In this document: piece after piece, positions 1 through 9,000 of the stretch
How the letters are laid out: the number at the start of each line of letters is the position of its first letter
Position numbering within the stretch: position 1 is the stretch's first letter
Assembly (NCBI GenBank): GCA_022394755.1
Contig: JAGFCA010000089.1
Location: 19,723 to 83,722, forward strand
Direction of reading: 5' to 3'
DNA from: Candidatus Poribacteria bacterium
GTDB taxonomy: Bacteria > Poribacteria > WGA-4E > WGA-3G
DNA: 64,000 nucleotides
Notes under the pieces: model-generated
Databases searched by the model: none
Told to the model about the DNA's origin: nothing
Seen by the model: only the letters and a program-made list of their open reading frames with translations
Position numbers and translations under genes: made by a program

Positions 1-774
1 TGATGCAAATTGTTTAACCGACTTTAATAGTTGTTCTTTATTATCCATATTTTCTTCAACTACATTAACAATTGCACTACCGACTATTACACCATCCGCA
101 ATTTTTGAAATCTGTTTTGCATGTTCAGGAGTTGATACACCAAACCCAACACTCACAGGTTTATCTGTATGTTCTCTGAGTTCAGTAATCATAGGTGTAA
201 TTTCATCTGAAAGAGTTGCACGTACACCAGTGACACCTGTAAGTGATACACAATAGATAAAACCTGTACTCACTGAAGCGATTAATTCAATTCTGTTTGA
301 TGGACTGGTTGGTGCAACCAAGAAAATGGTTGACAAATTATATTCTGGGGCAACATCTAATAAAGGTTTACCTTCTTCTGGTGGTAAATCAGGAACAATC
401 ACACCATCAATACCAGCATTTTCAGCTTCTTTACAAAATTCTGACTCACCCATAGAGAAGATTGGGTTATAATAAGTCATCAATGCAATAGGTATTTCAC
501 TCCTTTGTCTAAGCTTAGAAACCATGTCCAATGTGGACTTGAGTGAAATGTTGTGATTAAGGGCACGTTCACTGGCGCGTTGGATTGTTGGACCATCCGC
601 AATAGGATCAGAAAATGGTACACCGAGTTCTATTAGGTCTGCACCAGCATCTTCAAGGGTTAGGAGTAAATCTGGGGTTAATTTTGGGGTAGGATCACCT
701 GCACATAGGTAAGGCATGAAAGCACAAGTGTTTGACTGTCTAAGTCCATGAAATTTCTTGTCAATTCGATTCAT
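1..774 (-). CDS. trpA: tryptophan synthase alpha subunit (3' end outside window)
   Basis: TrpA cleaves indole-3-glycerol phosphate to indole and glyceraldehyde 3-phosphate in the last step of tryptophan synthesis, as a complex with TrpB in the cytosol. The minus-strand frame is open from an ATG at 772-774 to the window edge, giving 258 codons of a family usually about 265 long, so only a short C-terminus is missing. Visible motifs are PYLCAGDP near the N-terminus, IELGVPFSDPIADGP carrying the catalytic Glu and Asp, and FIYCVSLTGVTG of the phosphate side. GFGVST and DGVIVGSAIV lie towards the C-terminus. No other trp gene is in the window. The upstream spacer is long and repeat-rich, so trpA is probably the last gene of a leftward unit or starts its own. 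The identification is firm. Confidence 0.95.
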   Translation of the reverse strand, partial: MNRIDKKFHGLRQSNTCAFMPYLCAGDPTPKLTPDLLLTLEDAGADLIELGVPFSDPIADGPTIQRASERALNHNISLKSTLDMVSKLRQRSEIPIALMTYYNPIFSMGESEFCKEAENAGIDGVIVPDLPPEEGKPLLDVAPEYNLSTIFLVAPTSPSNRIELIASVSTGFIYCVSLTGVTGVRATLSDEITPMITELREHTDKPVSVGFGVSTPEHAKQISKIADGVIVGSAIVNVVEENMDNKEQLLKSVKQFAS

Positions 775-1164
775 ATAATTTTTGATCGAAACTTTCTCAT
801 TTGATATTCTCAATTATACATTTTCTAACCTCAATTGTCAAGAAAGGGTTTGAAAAGATATGGCGTTACCAAACAAAAAGGATACTAAATAAAATACTTA
901 GTAAATGAAAGAAAACTCGATCTCATACAACTAATATCCATTAAAGAAGATACGTAAATACCAGCCACTAATTTAGTTAACAAATTACATATACCAATAT
1001 TGATTTTTTCTGAAGTTATACCATTTCAAATAAATAATATGTCATTACAAAATTTCTATGGAATTGATTATTATTGGAATCTATCTTCTGTTCGCGGGGA
1101 ATGCCTTATGGCATTCATACCGTTGATTCCAGATCTCCGAATCCCGATTCCTTTCTTTCCAAAA

Positions 1165-1194
1165 GCCTCGGAGAGGCGAAAGGTGTGTAGAAAA
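1165..1194 (+). repeat. hairpin + GCGAAAGGTGTGTAGAAAA repeat unit
   Basis: The unit has a GCCTC-GGA-GAGGC hairpin at 1165-1177 running directly into GAAAGGTGTGTAGAAAA. A second unit at 1219 (GCCCC-GGA-GGGGC then GAAAGGTGTGT) follows about 50 bp later. Related units occur inside both MITE copies, at about 1870-1897 (+) and as two units at about 61328-61402 (-). The stem sequences change while pairing is kept, and the tail is nearly constant. Confidence 0.7.
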
Positions 1195-1218
1195 CATCCT
1201 TATACGAATACTACTAAA

Positions 1219-1237
1219 GCCCCGGAGGGGCGAAAGG
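1219..1237 (+). repeat. second hairpin repeat unit
   Basis: A GCCCC-GGA-GGGGC hairpin at 1219-1231 is followed by GAAAGGTGTGT. It is homologous to the unit at 1165, with compensating changes in both arms of the stem. Confidence 0.65.
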
Positions 1238-1731
1238 TGTGTTACATTATACCAGTTCTAATTGAAAATATTGCTTTATTGTAGCACATTCTTCCAGATT
1301 GTATCCTTCCCCGCTTCAATTCTAAACAGTCGGTAATGAGAGAATAATTAATTGAAAAGGTTTTATTTTAACAATGTGATTTTGAAAATAGACTGATGGG
1401 TTCAATTTATTGCATAGTATTCCTACATATAGACTCTGTAGGAGCGATTTCCTAACCACTCCATTAGCAAAAAACATTGACTTATTATACTCACATTATA
1501 ATATTACTTTAGGAAGATTACATGATAATTAAAAATAATAATTCTAATTACGAATTTGTATGTATAAAAAATGTTGTTTCTATATTCCATTTTTGAATTC
1601 CTTATAATTTCTATACATAAGTTCGTAAACTCATTCTATGAAGGGGTAACAGGGGAAATTTAATCCTATTCCAATGTCACACAATGTGACGATAAGTGTA
1701 ACCTTTCATCTTATCTACACATAAATCCGTA

Positions 1732-2041
1732 GGGTGTGAAACTTTTTGTCACCTTACAACAGTGTATCAGAATATATATACAACACTGTCTTGATTCATA
1801 GACTTCAATTGATGAATTCTGCTCATTGTAGGAGAGATCTCCGATTCCTGACCCTTTGTATTTCCGCAAGCTCCAGATGAGCGAAAGGTGTATAGAAAAA
1901 CATTGACATAGAACACTAAGCCACGGTTCAGAAAAATAACTCATTCACGAAAATTCAAACTGAAAACTATAAACGGAAAACTAATCCAATTCGCGATTCT
2001 GATACAAGAAACACTTATAGAGACAAATTATTTACACACCC
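1732..2041 (+). mobile_element. MITE-like non-autonomous element, copy A
   Basis: This 310-bp element begins GGGTGTG and ends CACACCC, with imperfect terminal inverted repeats of about 45 bp; both ends contain TTTGTC and GTATCAGAA. It has no coding capacity. It is flanked by a perfect 9-bp direct repeat, AAATCCGTA, at 1723-1731 and 2042-2050, which is a target-site duplication. It carries one hairpin/GAAAGGTGTATAGAAAA unit. A second full copy lies inverted at 61189-61537, and a fragment lies at 7718-7752. A transposase acting in trans with 9-bp duplication is implied; the IS630 in this window duplicates TA and so is not the mobiliser. Confidence 0.82.
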
Positions 2042-2194
2042 AAATCCGTATAAAGGTTGTATTTTTTCAGGATAGTGTGATAATGTATACTCTGAAGACA
2101 TTCCTATTGTGATATCTTTAGTAAATGTATGAAATGGTGTTGTGGGTTAAAGTACCGTAGTTCTTATATATCTATAGGATATGGAGTCAATTAA

Positions 2195-3358
2195 ATGAAA
2201 AAGCAGTATAAAATTGTACTATTGATCTTTCTATTAGGATCTTTAGGATTATTGTTTTATTCAACATGGTATCAATGGAATGATATTCAAAGTAAAGAAA
2301 AACAGAAAACAGCAAAACAGACAATTAAACACCATCTTCCTATTGCGGAATTTAAGCTTGAAAGTATGGCAAGAGCCTTAGCAATTTCACCAATTGAACC
2401 ATACTATGTAGTCAGTGCCGGAGATAGTAATGAAATTATGGTTTGGGATAGAGAAATTCCTGAGAAACCTATCAAAGTATTAACTGGTCATCCAATAGAT
2501 GAGAATGAAACATTTTATGGAATTCAATCAGTGTTTTTTGATTCATCTGGAGAGTTATTAATTAGTAAGAGTAGTTGGTTTGTAGCATTTTGGGATGTCT
2601 CAACATGGGAATTGATATCATCACATAAAATTCCATCCACAGTATCTTCAGTATCTCCCAATGATAATCTCTTAGCAACAGGTTCATTAGATATTGAAAT
2701 ATGGGATTTTACCAATACGAAGGATATTAATAAGATCTATACACTTGATAATGACAGAAAACATTACATTTATGAATTTCCAAAATTTTCATACAATGGG
2801 AGATGGTTTGCAATGAGTATTCAAACTCCCCCTTCAACACCTACCACTAATGACAAAAAAGTACGAATATGGGATCTTAATACACAACAGATACACAAGA
2901 CTATTGGAAAGCTATTTACTGATAACAAATCAATAGAATCCAATGTTAATGAACCCTTAATGTCAGAATCAAATCAAGGTATTAAATATTCTAATCAAAC
3001 TAAGAGGAACGAAGGTGATATAAGAGGTATTTCTTTCTCTCCTGACAATAGATTCTTCGCTATTGGGGAACAAGATGGGTTTACTATTTGGTCGTTACCA
3101 CATTGGCGTATATATAATAAAGTTGACAATGTATATATCATAGACTTTGCATTTTCACCGAATGGGAAAGTATTCGCGATAGCATCTTTAGGTGGGATTA
3201 TGATTTGGTCAATTGATGAAATGAAGCCGATTGCCAAACTTAGTGGAAATGGATCAAACCTATATTGGAGAATTGTCTTTTCCAGAGATGGCAATACACT
3301 CGTTGGTAGTGGATATGACAAAAATATAGATCTTTGGGATATGGAAGGTATAGAATGA
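2195..3358 (+). CDS. membrane-anchored WD40 repeat protein
   Basis: This 387-residue protein has one N-terminal transmembrane or signal-anchor segment (about residues 7-25), a short polar linker, then a WD40-type beta-propeller. Repeated blades show a SPxxxx(F/L)A core and W-D endings, such as IMVWDRE, FWDVSTW, EIWDFTN, VRIWDLN, FTIWSLP, MIWSIDE and DLWDMEG. WD40 propellers are protein-interaction platforms; the ligand is unknown. The ATG is preceded by ATGGAGTC as a plausible ribosome site. The stop overlaps the start of the next, paralogous gene (ATGA at 3355-3358), which suggests translational coupling of a tandem duplicate. Confidence 0.8.
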   Translation: MKKQYKIVLLIFLLGSLGLLFYSTWYQWNDIQSKEKQKTAKQTIKHHLPIAEFKLESMARALAISPIEPYYVVSAGDSNEIMVWDREIPEKPIKVLTGHPIDENETFYGIQSVFFDSSGELLISKSSWFVAFWDVSTWELISSHKIPSTVSSVSPNDNLLATGSLDIEIWDFTNTKDINKIYTLDNDRKHYIYEFPKFSYNGRWFAMSIQTPPSTPTTNDKKVRIWDLNTQQIHKTIGKLFTDNKSIESNVNEPLMSESNQGIKYSNQTKRNEGDIRGISFSPDNRFFAIGEQDGFTIWSLPHWRIYNKVDNVYIIDFAFSPNGKVFAIASLGGIMIWSIDEMKPIAKLSGNGSNLYWRIVFSRDGNTLVGSGYDKNIDLWDMEGIE

Positions 3359-4539
3359 AGACCCAACATAAACTTCTACTCATAATCATCTTAATTGCTG
3401 CAGTAGGATTCTTATTTTATTCTACATGGTTACAGTGGCAAGGTAATCAAGAAACGTACCTGGAACGTATTAGACCTATTAAACCTACCAAAATGGTTAA
3501 CCATGGATCGTGGATTAATGATCTTGCATTTTCACCAAATAATTCTGACTTACTTGTGACTGTGGGTCATTCTAATAAAATTAAGATTTGGAATATTAGT
3601 AATGAGGAAGCATCATTAGTTCGAGTTTGTAAACATCCTTTAAAAGAAGATGATTCACGTGTGTTTTTGGAAATTGCAATACCAGATTCAGGAAATTATC
3701 TGATTAGTCAGGATTTTTGGAAGACTGTTCTATGGGATCTGCATTCAGGTGAGTAAATTAATTCTTTAGAAATAAGTAGTACTGTTGGAGCACTATCTCC
3801 AACAAACGATTATTACGCTGCTGGAACAAATTATACAAAATTGTGGAATTTTAGTGATCCAAAACATATAAAAGAATTATATATCTTACCCTATAAGATG
3901 AAAGGGAAGGCAGTTTCACACTACGAGATTGATCCTGTAAAAAATGATTGGAACACAGCAATAAAATTTCGAAATGAAACAATTAACCAAAGATATACTG
4001 CAATTGATTTCTCACATAACAATCGTTGGATAGGTGCTGCAATCAAAAATCGTAATAGAGATACAGGAGAAAATGAAAATATAGTCAAAATATGGAATCT
4101 TGAATCAAAAACTCTTCATAGGATACTTAATATAGAAATTCCAAAGAATATTGAACTCGATACTCCAGGCGGGGTTAGATATGAAATCACTTCTATCTGT
4201 TTTTCACCGGATAATCGTTTCTTAGCTGTTGGAACGGATTATGGATTAACTATATACAATTTATCGGATTGGACAATACTTCATCATGAACCAGAAAAAT
4301 ATGTGAGTGACATAGCATTTTCATTTGATGGAAAGGTTCTGGCAATGGCTGATAGGAGAAAGCTTACATTATGGACAATTGAAACATTTACACCCATTGC
4401 TGTATTAAGCGGGAAGGGGATAATGAGTACTTCATTAGTTGTAGAAATCTCTCCAGATGATAAGTATATTGCAGGTGGAGGAATGGATGGAATTGTACGA
4501 ATATGGGATTTTGAAAAAATAAAAGAGAAATTATATTGA
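3355..4539 (+). pseudogene. tandem WD40 paralogue interrupted by in-frame TAA
   Basis: This is a paralogue of the upstream gene with the same anchor, ending LLFYSTW-type (here FLFYSTWLQWQ), and the same propeller. It starts at ATG 3355, overlapping the upstream stop. A TAA at 3754-3756 falls after SGE. The same frame then continues without another stop to 4539, through residues matching the paralogue's blades (VGALSPTNDYYAAGTNY, KIWNLESK, RIWDFEK). Because the codon is TAA, selenocysteine is not an option. It is a nonsense mutation or a sequencing error. A downstream restart could give a soluble propeller fragment, but no good ribosome site was seen. Confidence 0.75.
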
Positions 4540-4581
4540 TATTTAGAGTAACACCTCTAATCTTAATGTTAAGGAGTCAAA

Positions 4582-5094
4582 ATGTCAGAAAGAATTGCAA
4601 TTTTTCCTGCAAGCTTTGATCCAGTCACCAACGGTCATGCAGATGTGATTGAACGTGTCTGCAAACTTGGTGTATTCGATCAACTTGTGGTAGTAATAGG
4701 TGTAAATCCGTCAAAAGACACAAGATTTACTATTGAAGAACGTATTGAAATGCTTGAAGAAGTGATCGCGCCATACCCCGAAGCAACTATTGATGGTTTT
4801 TCCGGCTTAATAGTTCATTATGCACAGATGGTTGGAGCATGTTCCATAATTCGTGGACTTCGTGAGATCTCAGACTTTGAATGGGAATTTAAGATGGCTC
4901 GAATGAATCAGCAAATCGCACCTGAAATTGATACACTCTTTATGGTTGCCAACCAGAAATATGCACATATTAGTTCAACGTTGGTGATGGAAGTGGTTGA
5001 AATGGGTCAAGGAAAATTGAGCGAAGATAAACTATTAGAGATGGTTCCACCCAGTGTCGTGAAGTTTTTTAAACGAAAATATAATATTGAGTGA
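4582..5094 (+). CDS. coaD: phosphopantetheine adenylyltransferase
   Basis: CoaD transfers AMP from ATP to 4'-phosphopantetheine, the penultimate step of coenzyme A synthesis, in the cytosol. The 170 residues match the usual length of about 160. Visible motifs are the nucleotidyltransferase ASFDPVTNGH (His19 of the T/HxGH site), IIRGLREISDFEWEF and ISSTLVMEV near the C-terminus. An AAGGAG ribosome site sits 7 nt before the ATG. It follows the WD40 pair on the same strand and converges on the TonB receptor gene with only 6 bp between stops. Confidence 0.95.
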   Translation: MSERIAIFPASFDPVTNGHADVIERVCKLGVFDQLVVVIGVNPSKDTRFTIEERIEMLEEVIAPYPEATIDGFSGLIVHYAQMVGACSIIRGLREISDFEWEFKMARMNQQIAPEIDTLFMVANQKYAHISSTLVMEVVEMGQGKLSEDKLLEMVPPSVVKFFKRKYNIE

Positions 5095-5100
5095 TTGGAT

Positions 5101-7434
5101 TCAAAATCTATTATCCAGACTAACACTTATATTAAAACCTGGTGCATTTACACCTGACCCGTGTTGTCTATAACGTTTATCCAGTATGTTATCAACTGAT
5201 AATGTTAACTGTGTATTGACATATACTGTAACACCGCCACGGAGATTAATTGTCCACCATCCAGGAGTTCCTGCATCTATTGCATACCCTTTTGAATCAA
5301 ATTCAATATCTTCAGGATCACGTGTTTTTCCTTGAATGCGTGGATCACGTATATCACTTCGATTTAATCTTCTTTGTTCAGCTGCAGCTCTAACAAAAAG
5401 AGTTCCCCAATATAGTGTGTTTTGTGGCTCAAACTGAATACCTATAATACCGTTCAAGGGTGGTTCTCTTCGTGTGCGTTCTTCCCACGGTTTTTCTGGA
5501 TCAGGCGATTCACCGTTAATTAACAACACTTTGCCTCTTAAGATAGCTGCATTTCCATAGATTGACCAAGATGGGGTAATAGGTGTTATCCCAGTCAATT
5601 CAATTCCTTGAAATTGTGCTTCATCTACATTATCAAAGACGAGTACATCAATTCCTTCATACCCCTCAATTAAATCTTGATGTAGTTTTGGTATCTGTCC
5701 TGCAGGATACGCATCTTGGACGGGTCGACGTGTTACTAAGCCGTTGATTTTACTGTGAAATATAGTAATTGTACCGTGGAAGTAAGGAGTTTTTGACTTC
5801 AAGCCGCCTTCAACGGTCCAAGATGTCTCGGCATCCAGATCAGGACTTGGGGCAGTTACACCCTCATTTGTTACCTCTACGGCTGTTGTGTCATTCAAGG
5901 ATGGAGCTCGAAATGCAGTACCAATCGATCCAACCAAATTGACTGTATCTGTCAAACCAACAACAATTCCTGCACTCCCAGTTAAACTACTATCAAATTC
6001 ATTGAACTCATCAAAACTACTGTCTCTAATTGATAGGTCTGCCTTTGTTTGATATAAAGTCGTTCTACCCCCAAGAGTGAGTTCAATCCTTTCATGTAAC
6101 TTAATCTCATCTTGAATGTATATACTGGTATCCCAAAACTGTGAACCGTCTATAAATCTTCCAATTTTATCGTTTATTTCTTCAGTTTCGGAATTCAGAT
6201 CAGTATTTATAGTATGACTTTGCAATGTATCTAAATAAAATTCAGCACCCCCAACGATACGTTGTTGAGGTAAAACAGAACTAATTGCTTGAATACTTAG
6301 GCCAATCGTATTGACTGTATCATATCTTTGCCTACGAGATGTAGAATCAAGTTTTACCTCGTTCCGTCCTTCCTTTTGCCGTTGAAAGGATGCAGTCAAT
6401 CGAATAAAGTCTATAATATTTACATCAGGTGAAGAAATGTAATTTGCATATAATAAATCTCTATTTTGTGGTTCAAAAAAGAACTCATCAAATTCTTGAG
6501 GTGCAATTTTATCATATCGTGGTGTCTGTGGCTGCCTCCACATTTGATAAGCAATATTAATGTGACTATTCGTATTTATATGATATGTTATCTTGACATC
6601 AGAATCATAAGCCTTCCATCCAAGTGGGCCTTCAAGGTCTACAGTCCATCTATCAGGAATATCATCCTTGGACAACTTCCCAATATCTGTATAGTTATAT
6701 AGATTTACATTACTTGGAATCTCATCCACAATTTCAAACTTTCTATTCTTATAATGTAGGTCATATCCATTTCCTGAATTTAGGTCTCCATATTGACGAA
6801 AACCACCACCAAATCTCAATCCTAATTTACCTTTACTTCCAGATATTTCTACCCTTCCGAGTCTTTCTTGAGTTGCAGTAGAGTATCGTCCCAGAATCCG
6901 TGGATGTATTCTCCATGTTTTTTGATTAAGGTTTATTGGAATAGTTTTTGAAAAAAAACTAATTACACCACCCATTGCCCCACTCCCATATAACATAGAG
7001 TTTGAACCAAGTAAGACTTCTGCTCGATCAAGATTTTCTGGTGAAATTGTTGCAGTATATTGATTTGGACCTGATCTAAAGGTTGAATTATTGAGACGTA
7101 CCCAATCTACTTGAACTAATGTATGATAACCAGTTAGACTCCTCAGCATTGGCGATCCTTGTCCAACAGTAGTCTGTTGTGCAATTACTCCACCAACATC
7201 ACGTAATAGATTGGATGAGATATCAGCATTTGTTCGTTCTAATTGTCTGATATTTAATACCGACACAGAGTTTGGTGTGTTGAATGGATCTTTCTCCACA
7301 CGAGTTGCGGTGACTGCGATTTCATCCAGTTCGACTACTTTTTGTCGAGATTCCTCATCAGCGGATGCAGGTAGTATGATGAACATCATAGCCACATACA
7401 ACAAGAGAAATACTATAGATACAAACTTTTTCAT
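5101..7434 (-). CDS. TonB-dependent outer-membrane receptor
   Basis: This 777-residue outer-membrane active transporter would be powered by TonB-ExbBD. It has a signal peptide (about residues 1-25, ending PASA), then DEIAVTATR as a TonB-box-like segment. A plug domain follows with GGVIAQQT and the typical LDRAEVLLGSNSMLYGSGAMGG signature, then a long 22-strand-type barrel region. It ends with aromatic NRF, as expected for BAM-dependent insertion. The substrate (siderophore, cobalamin, metal or glycan) cannot be told from sequence. No transport partners are adjacent. The RBS is weak and the gene is monocistronic by context. Confidence 0.9.
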   Translation of the reverse strand: MKKFVSIVFLLLYVAMMFIILPASADEESRQKVVELDEIAVTATRVEKDPFNTPNSVSVLNIRQLERTNADISSNLLRDVGGVIAQQTTVGQGSPMLRSLTGYHTLVQVDWVRLNNSTFRSGPNQYTATISPENLDRAEVLLGSNSMLYGSGAMGGVISFFSKTIPINLNQKTWRIHPRILGRYSTATQERLGRVEISGSKGKLGLRFGGGFRQYGDLNSGNGYDLHYKNRKFEIVDEIPSNVNLYNYTDIGKLSKDDIPDRWTVDLEGPLGWKAYDSDVKITYHINTNSHINIAYQMWRQPQTPRYDKIAPQEFDEFFFEPQNRDLLYANYISSPDVNIIDFIRLTASFQRQKEGRNEVKLDSTSRRQRYDTVNTIGLSIQAISSVLPQQRIVGGAEFYLDTLQSHTINTDLNSETEEINDKIGRFIDGSQFWDTSIYIQDEIKLHERIELTLGGRTTLYQTKADLSIRDSSFDEFNEFDSSLTGSAGIVVGLTDTVNLVGSIGTAFRAPSLNDTTAVEVTNEGVTAPSPDLDAETSWTVEGGLKSKTPYFHGTITIFHSKINGLVTRRPVQDAYPAGQIPKLHQDLIEGYEGIDVLVFDNVDEAQFQGIELTGITPITPSWSIYGNAAILRGKVLLINGESPDPEKPWEERTRREPPLNGIIGIQFEPQNTLYWGTLFVRAAAEQRRLNRSDIRDPRIQGKTRDPEDIEFDSKGYAIDAGTPGWWTINLRGGVTVYVNTQLTLSVDNILDKRYRQHGSGVNAPGFNISVSLDNRF

Positions 7435-7717
7435 TATTGATTTTATCTCCTAAATTAATTACAAACTCTGTTTAATCTGGTTGTTCTGATTTTTTATTCA
7501 AATATGAGCAAATTTGATGCCATATAGTTTATTTTAAATGATGTGTAATATCAAGAGAATACAGGTAGATAATTATACAAGTGTCCAATTTTTACACACA
7601 TATGAATAAGTTAACAACAATAAGAATTTATACTGTTTTTCTATACTTAAGATTAGCTAATAATTGAATGGAACATATCCATCTAATAAAGTTATGGGAT
7701 AGTCAATCACAATTATT

Positions 7718-7752
7718 GGGTGTATAAAGTTTTTGGCACTTTACAATAGTGT
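7718..7752 (+). repeat. terminal fragment of the MITE-like element
   Basis: The segment starts GGGTGTATAAAG and continues TTTTTGGCACTTTACAATAG. This matches the left end of the MITE at 1732 at about 20 of 23 positions in the TTTTTG-CAC-TTACAA-AGTGT core. The rest of the element is not recognisable, and an IS630 copy begins 11 bp further on. This is likely a relic whose remainder was lost or was separated by the IS insertion. Confidence 0.5.
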
Positions 7753-7762
7753 TTTTTATACC

Positions 7763-9000
7763 TACTGTAAAGTCAACTTAATTTTGATAGTTTATTCAAA
7801 TAATTGTATACTTAGACTCAAGATAATTATTCATTTACCTTGGAGTCTATTATGGCTGCTAAACAATTTAAAGTCATACTTGATGAGTTTCAACGTGACT
7901 ATCTCATTGATTTGATTTCTTCTGGCACAAACTCAGCACGAAAACTTACGCGCGCAAGGATCTTATTGAAAGCAGACGAAAGCGAGTTCGGTCCTGCTTA
8001 TGCAGATGAAAAAATAAAAGAAGCGGTTGAAGTTTCAATTCCTACCATTGAGAGAACCCGAAAGACATTCGCACTTGAAGGGATTACTGCCGCACTGACA
8101 CCTAAGAAGCCTTCTAAACCCCCAAATCCAAAGTTTGATGGAGAAAAGGAAGCACACCTCATCGCTTTAGTTTGCTCAGACCCTCCCCAAGGACACGCAA
8201 GATGGTCGCTTCGGTTGTTAGCAGATAAAATGGTAGAGTTGAAACATTTTACCAGTATTTCTCATGAAGCGATACGAAAAGTCCTAAAAAAAACGAACTC
8301 AAACCTTGGCTAAAAAAACAATGGTGTATTCCACCTGAAGCATCTGCGGAGTTTGTCGCTGCTATGGAAGATGTTTTAGATATCTATCAGCAACCCGATG
8401 ACGCTTCAAATCCTGTGGTTTGTGTTGATGAAACAAGTAAACAACATATCAAAGAAACTCGAGACCCTATACCTATTGTTGAAGGTTCACCACAACGATA
8501 TGATTATGAATACCAACGCAATGGAGTTAGCAATCTGTTTATGATTTTCGCACCATTACAAGGGTTTAGACAAGTTGAAGTGACAGACAGACGCACAAGT
8601 GTTGATTTTGCGAATATCTGTCGTGATTTGGTTGATGTTCATTTTCCCTATGCTCAAAAGATCACTCTTGTTTGCGATAATCTCAATACTCATAAAAAGT
8701 CTTCGTTGTATAAAACTTTTGAACCAAAGGATGCCAGACGGATTACCAAAAAACTTGAGTTTCATTATACACCTAAGCATGGTAGTTGGCTCAACATGGC
8801 TGAGATTGAACTTTCTGTACTCACGCGTGAATGCCTTTCAAGGCGTATTGCTGACCAACAGACACTCAAACAGGAAATCCAAGCATGGCAAAACAGAAGA
8901 AATGAAAAACAGACCAAAACAAGTTGGAGGTTTACTACAGATGATGCACGTATAAAACTAAAACGACTATACCCATCGATTATCACTTGACTATGCACTA
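7763..9000 (+). mobile_element. IS630-family insertion sequence with TA target duplication
   Basis: The boundaries are set by TA dinucleotides at 7763-7764 and 8999-9000 and by imperfect terminal inverted repeats. The left end reads CTGTAAAGTCAACTTAAT, and the reverse complement of the right end reads GTGCATAGTCAAGTGATAAT. It encodes one transposase in two overlapping frames. A second copy, identical through the visible transposase end, enters the right edge of the window at 63886, confirming mobility. TA duplication is standard for IS630/Tc1-mariner elements. Confidence 0.85.
7852..8990 (+). CDS. IS630 family transposase (two frames, -1 frameshift)
   Basis: The first frame (from ATG 7852 with GGAG 6 nt upstream, to the stop at 8313) encodes the N-terminal helix-turn-helix region, including LTRARILLKADE and IERTRKTFALEG. 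The second frame encodes the DDE domain, with VCVDETSKQ (first Asp), ITLVCDNLNTH (second Asp) and HGSWLNMAEIE (final Glu). The frames join smoothly by a -1 slip at the CTAAAAAAAAC tract (8284-8294), reading on as KKNELKPWLKKQW. A run of eight A is a classic slippery site, so programmed frameshifting is likely rather than decay. The near-identical second copy also argues for activity. Confidence 0.87.

Larger units (their letters stand above)
775..2194. other. 1.4-kb repeat-rich spacer, no supported gene
   Basis: No convincing coding frame was found between trpA and the first WD40 gene. The stretch holds a hairpin at 1099-1116 (GAATGCC, 4-nt loop, GGCATTC) and two hairpin-plus-tail repeat units (1165-1194 and 1219-1237). 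It also holds a GTCACA/TGTGAC hairpin followed by AAGTGTAAC near 1675-1706, and a 310-bp MITE-like element at 1732-2041. Short open frames here lie inside the repeats and have no protein-like features. Confidence 0.7.

Noticed and set aside
1165..1245. Possible CRISPR array from the two spaced repeat units
   Set aside because: Only two adjacent units with diverged hairpins, no regular spacers and no cas genes; they are dispersed hairpin repeats.
1000..1284. 94-codon frame in the first spacer
   Set aside because: It runs through the hairpin repeat units, so the apparent protein is translated repeat sequence.
3754..3756. In-frame stop in the second WD40 gene as a recoding site
   Set aside because: The codon is TAA, there is no hairpin at SECIS distance and no redox Cys context, so it is a nonsense change or an error.
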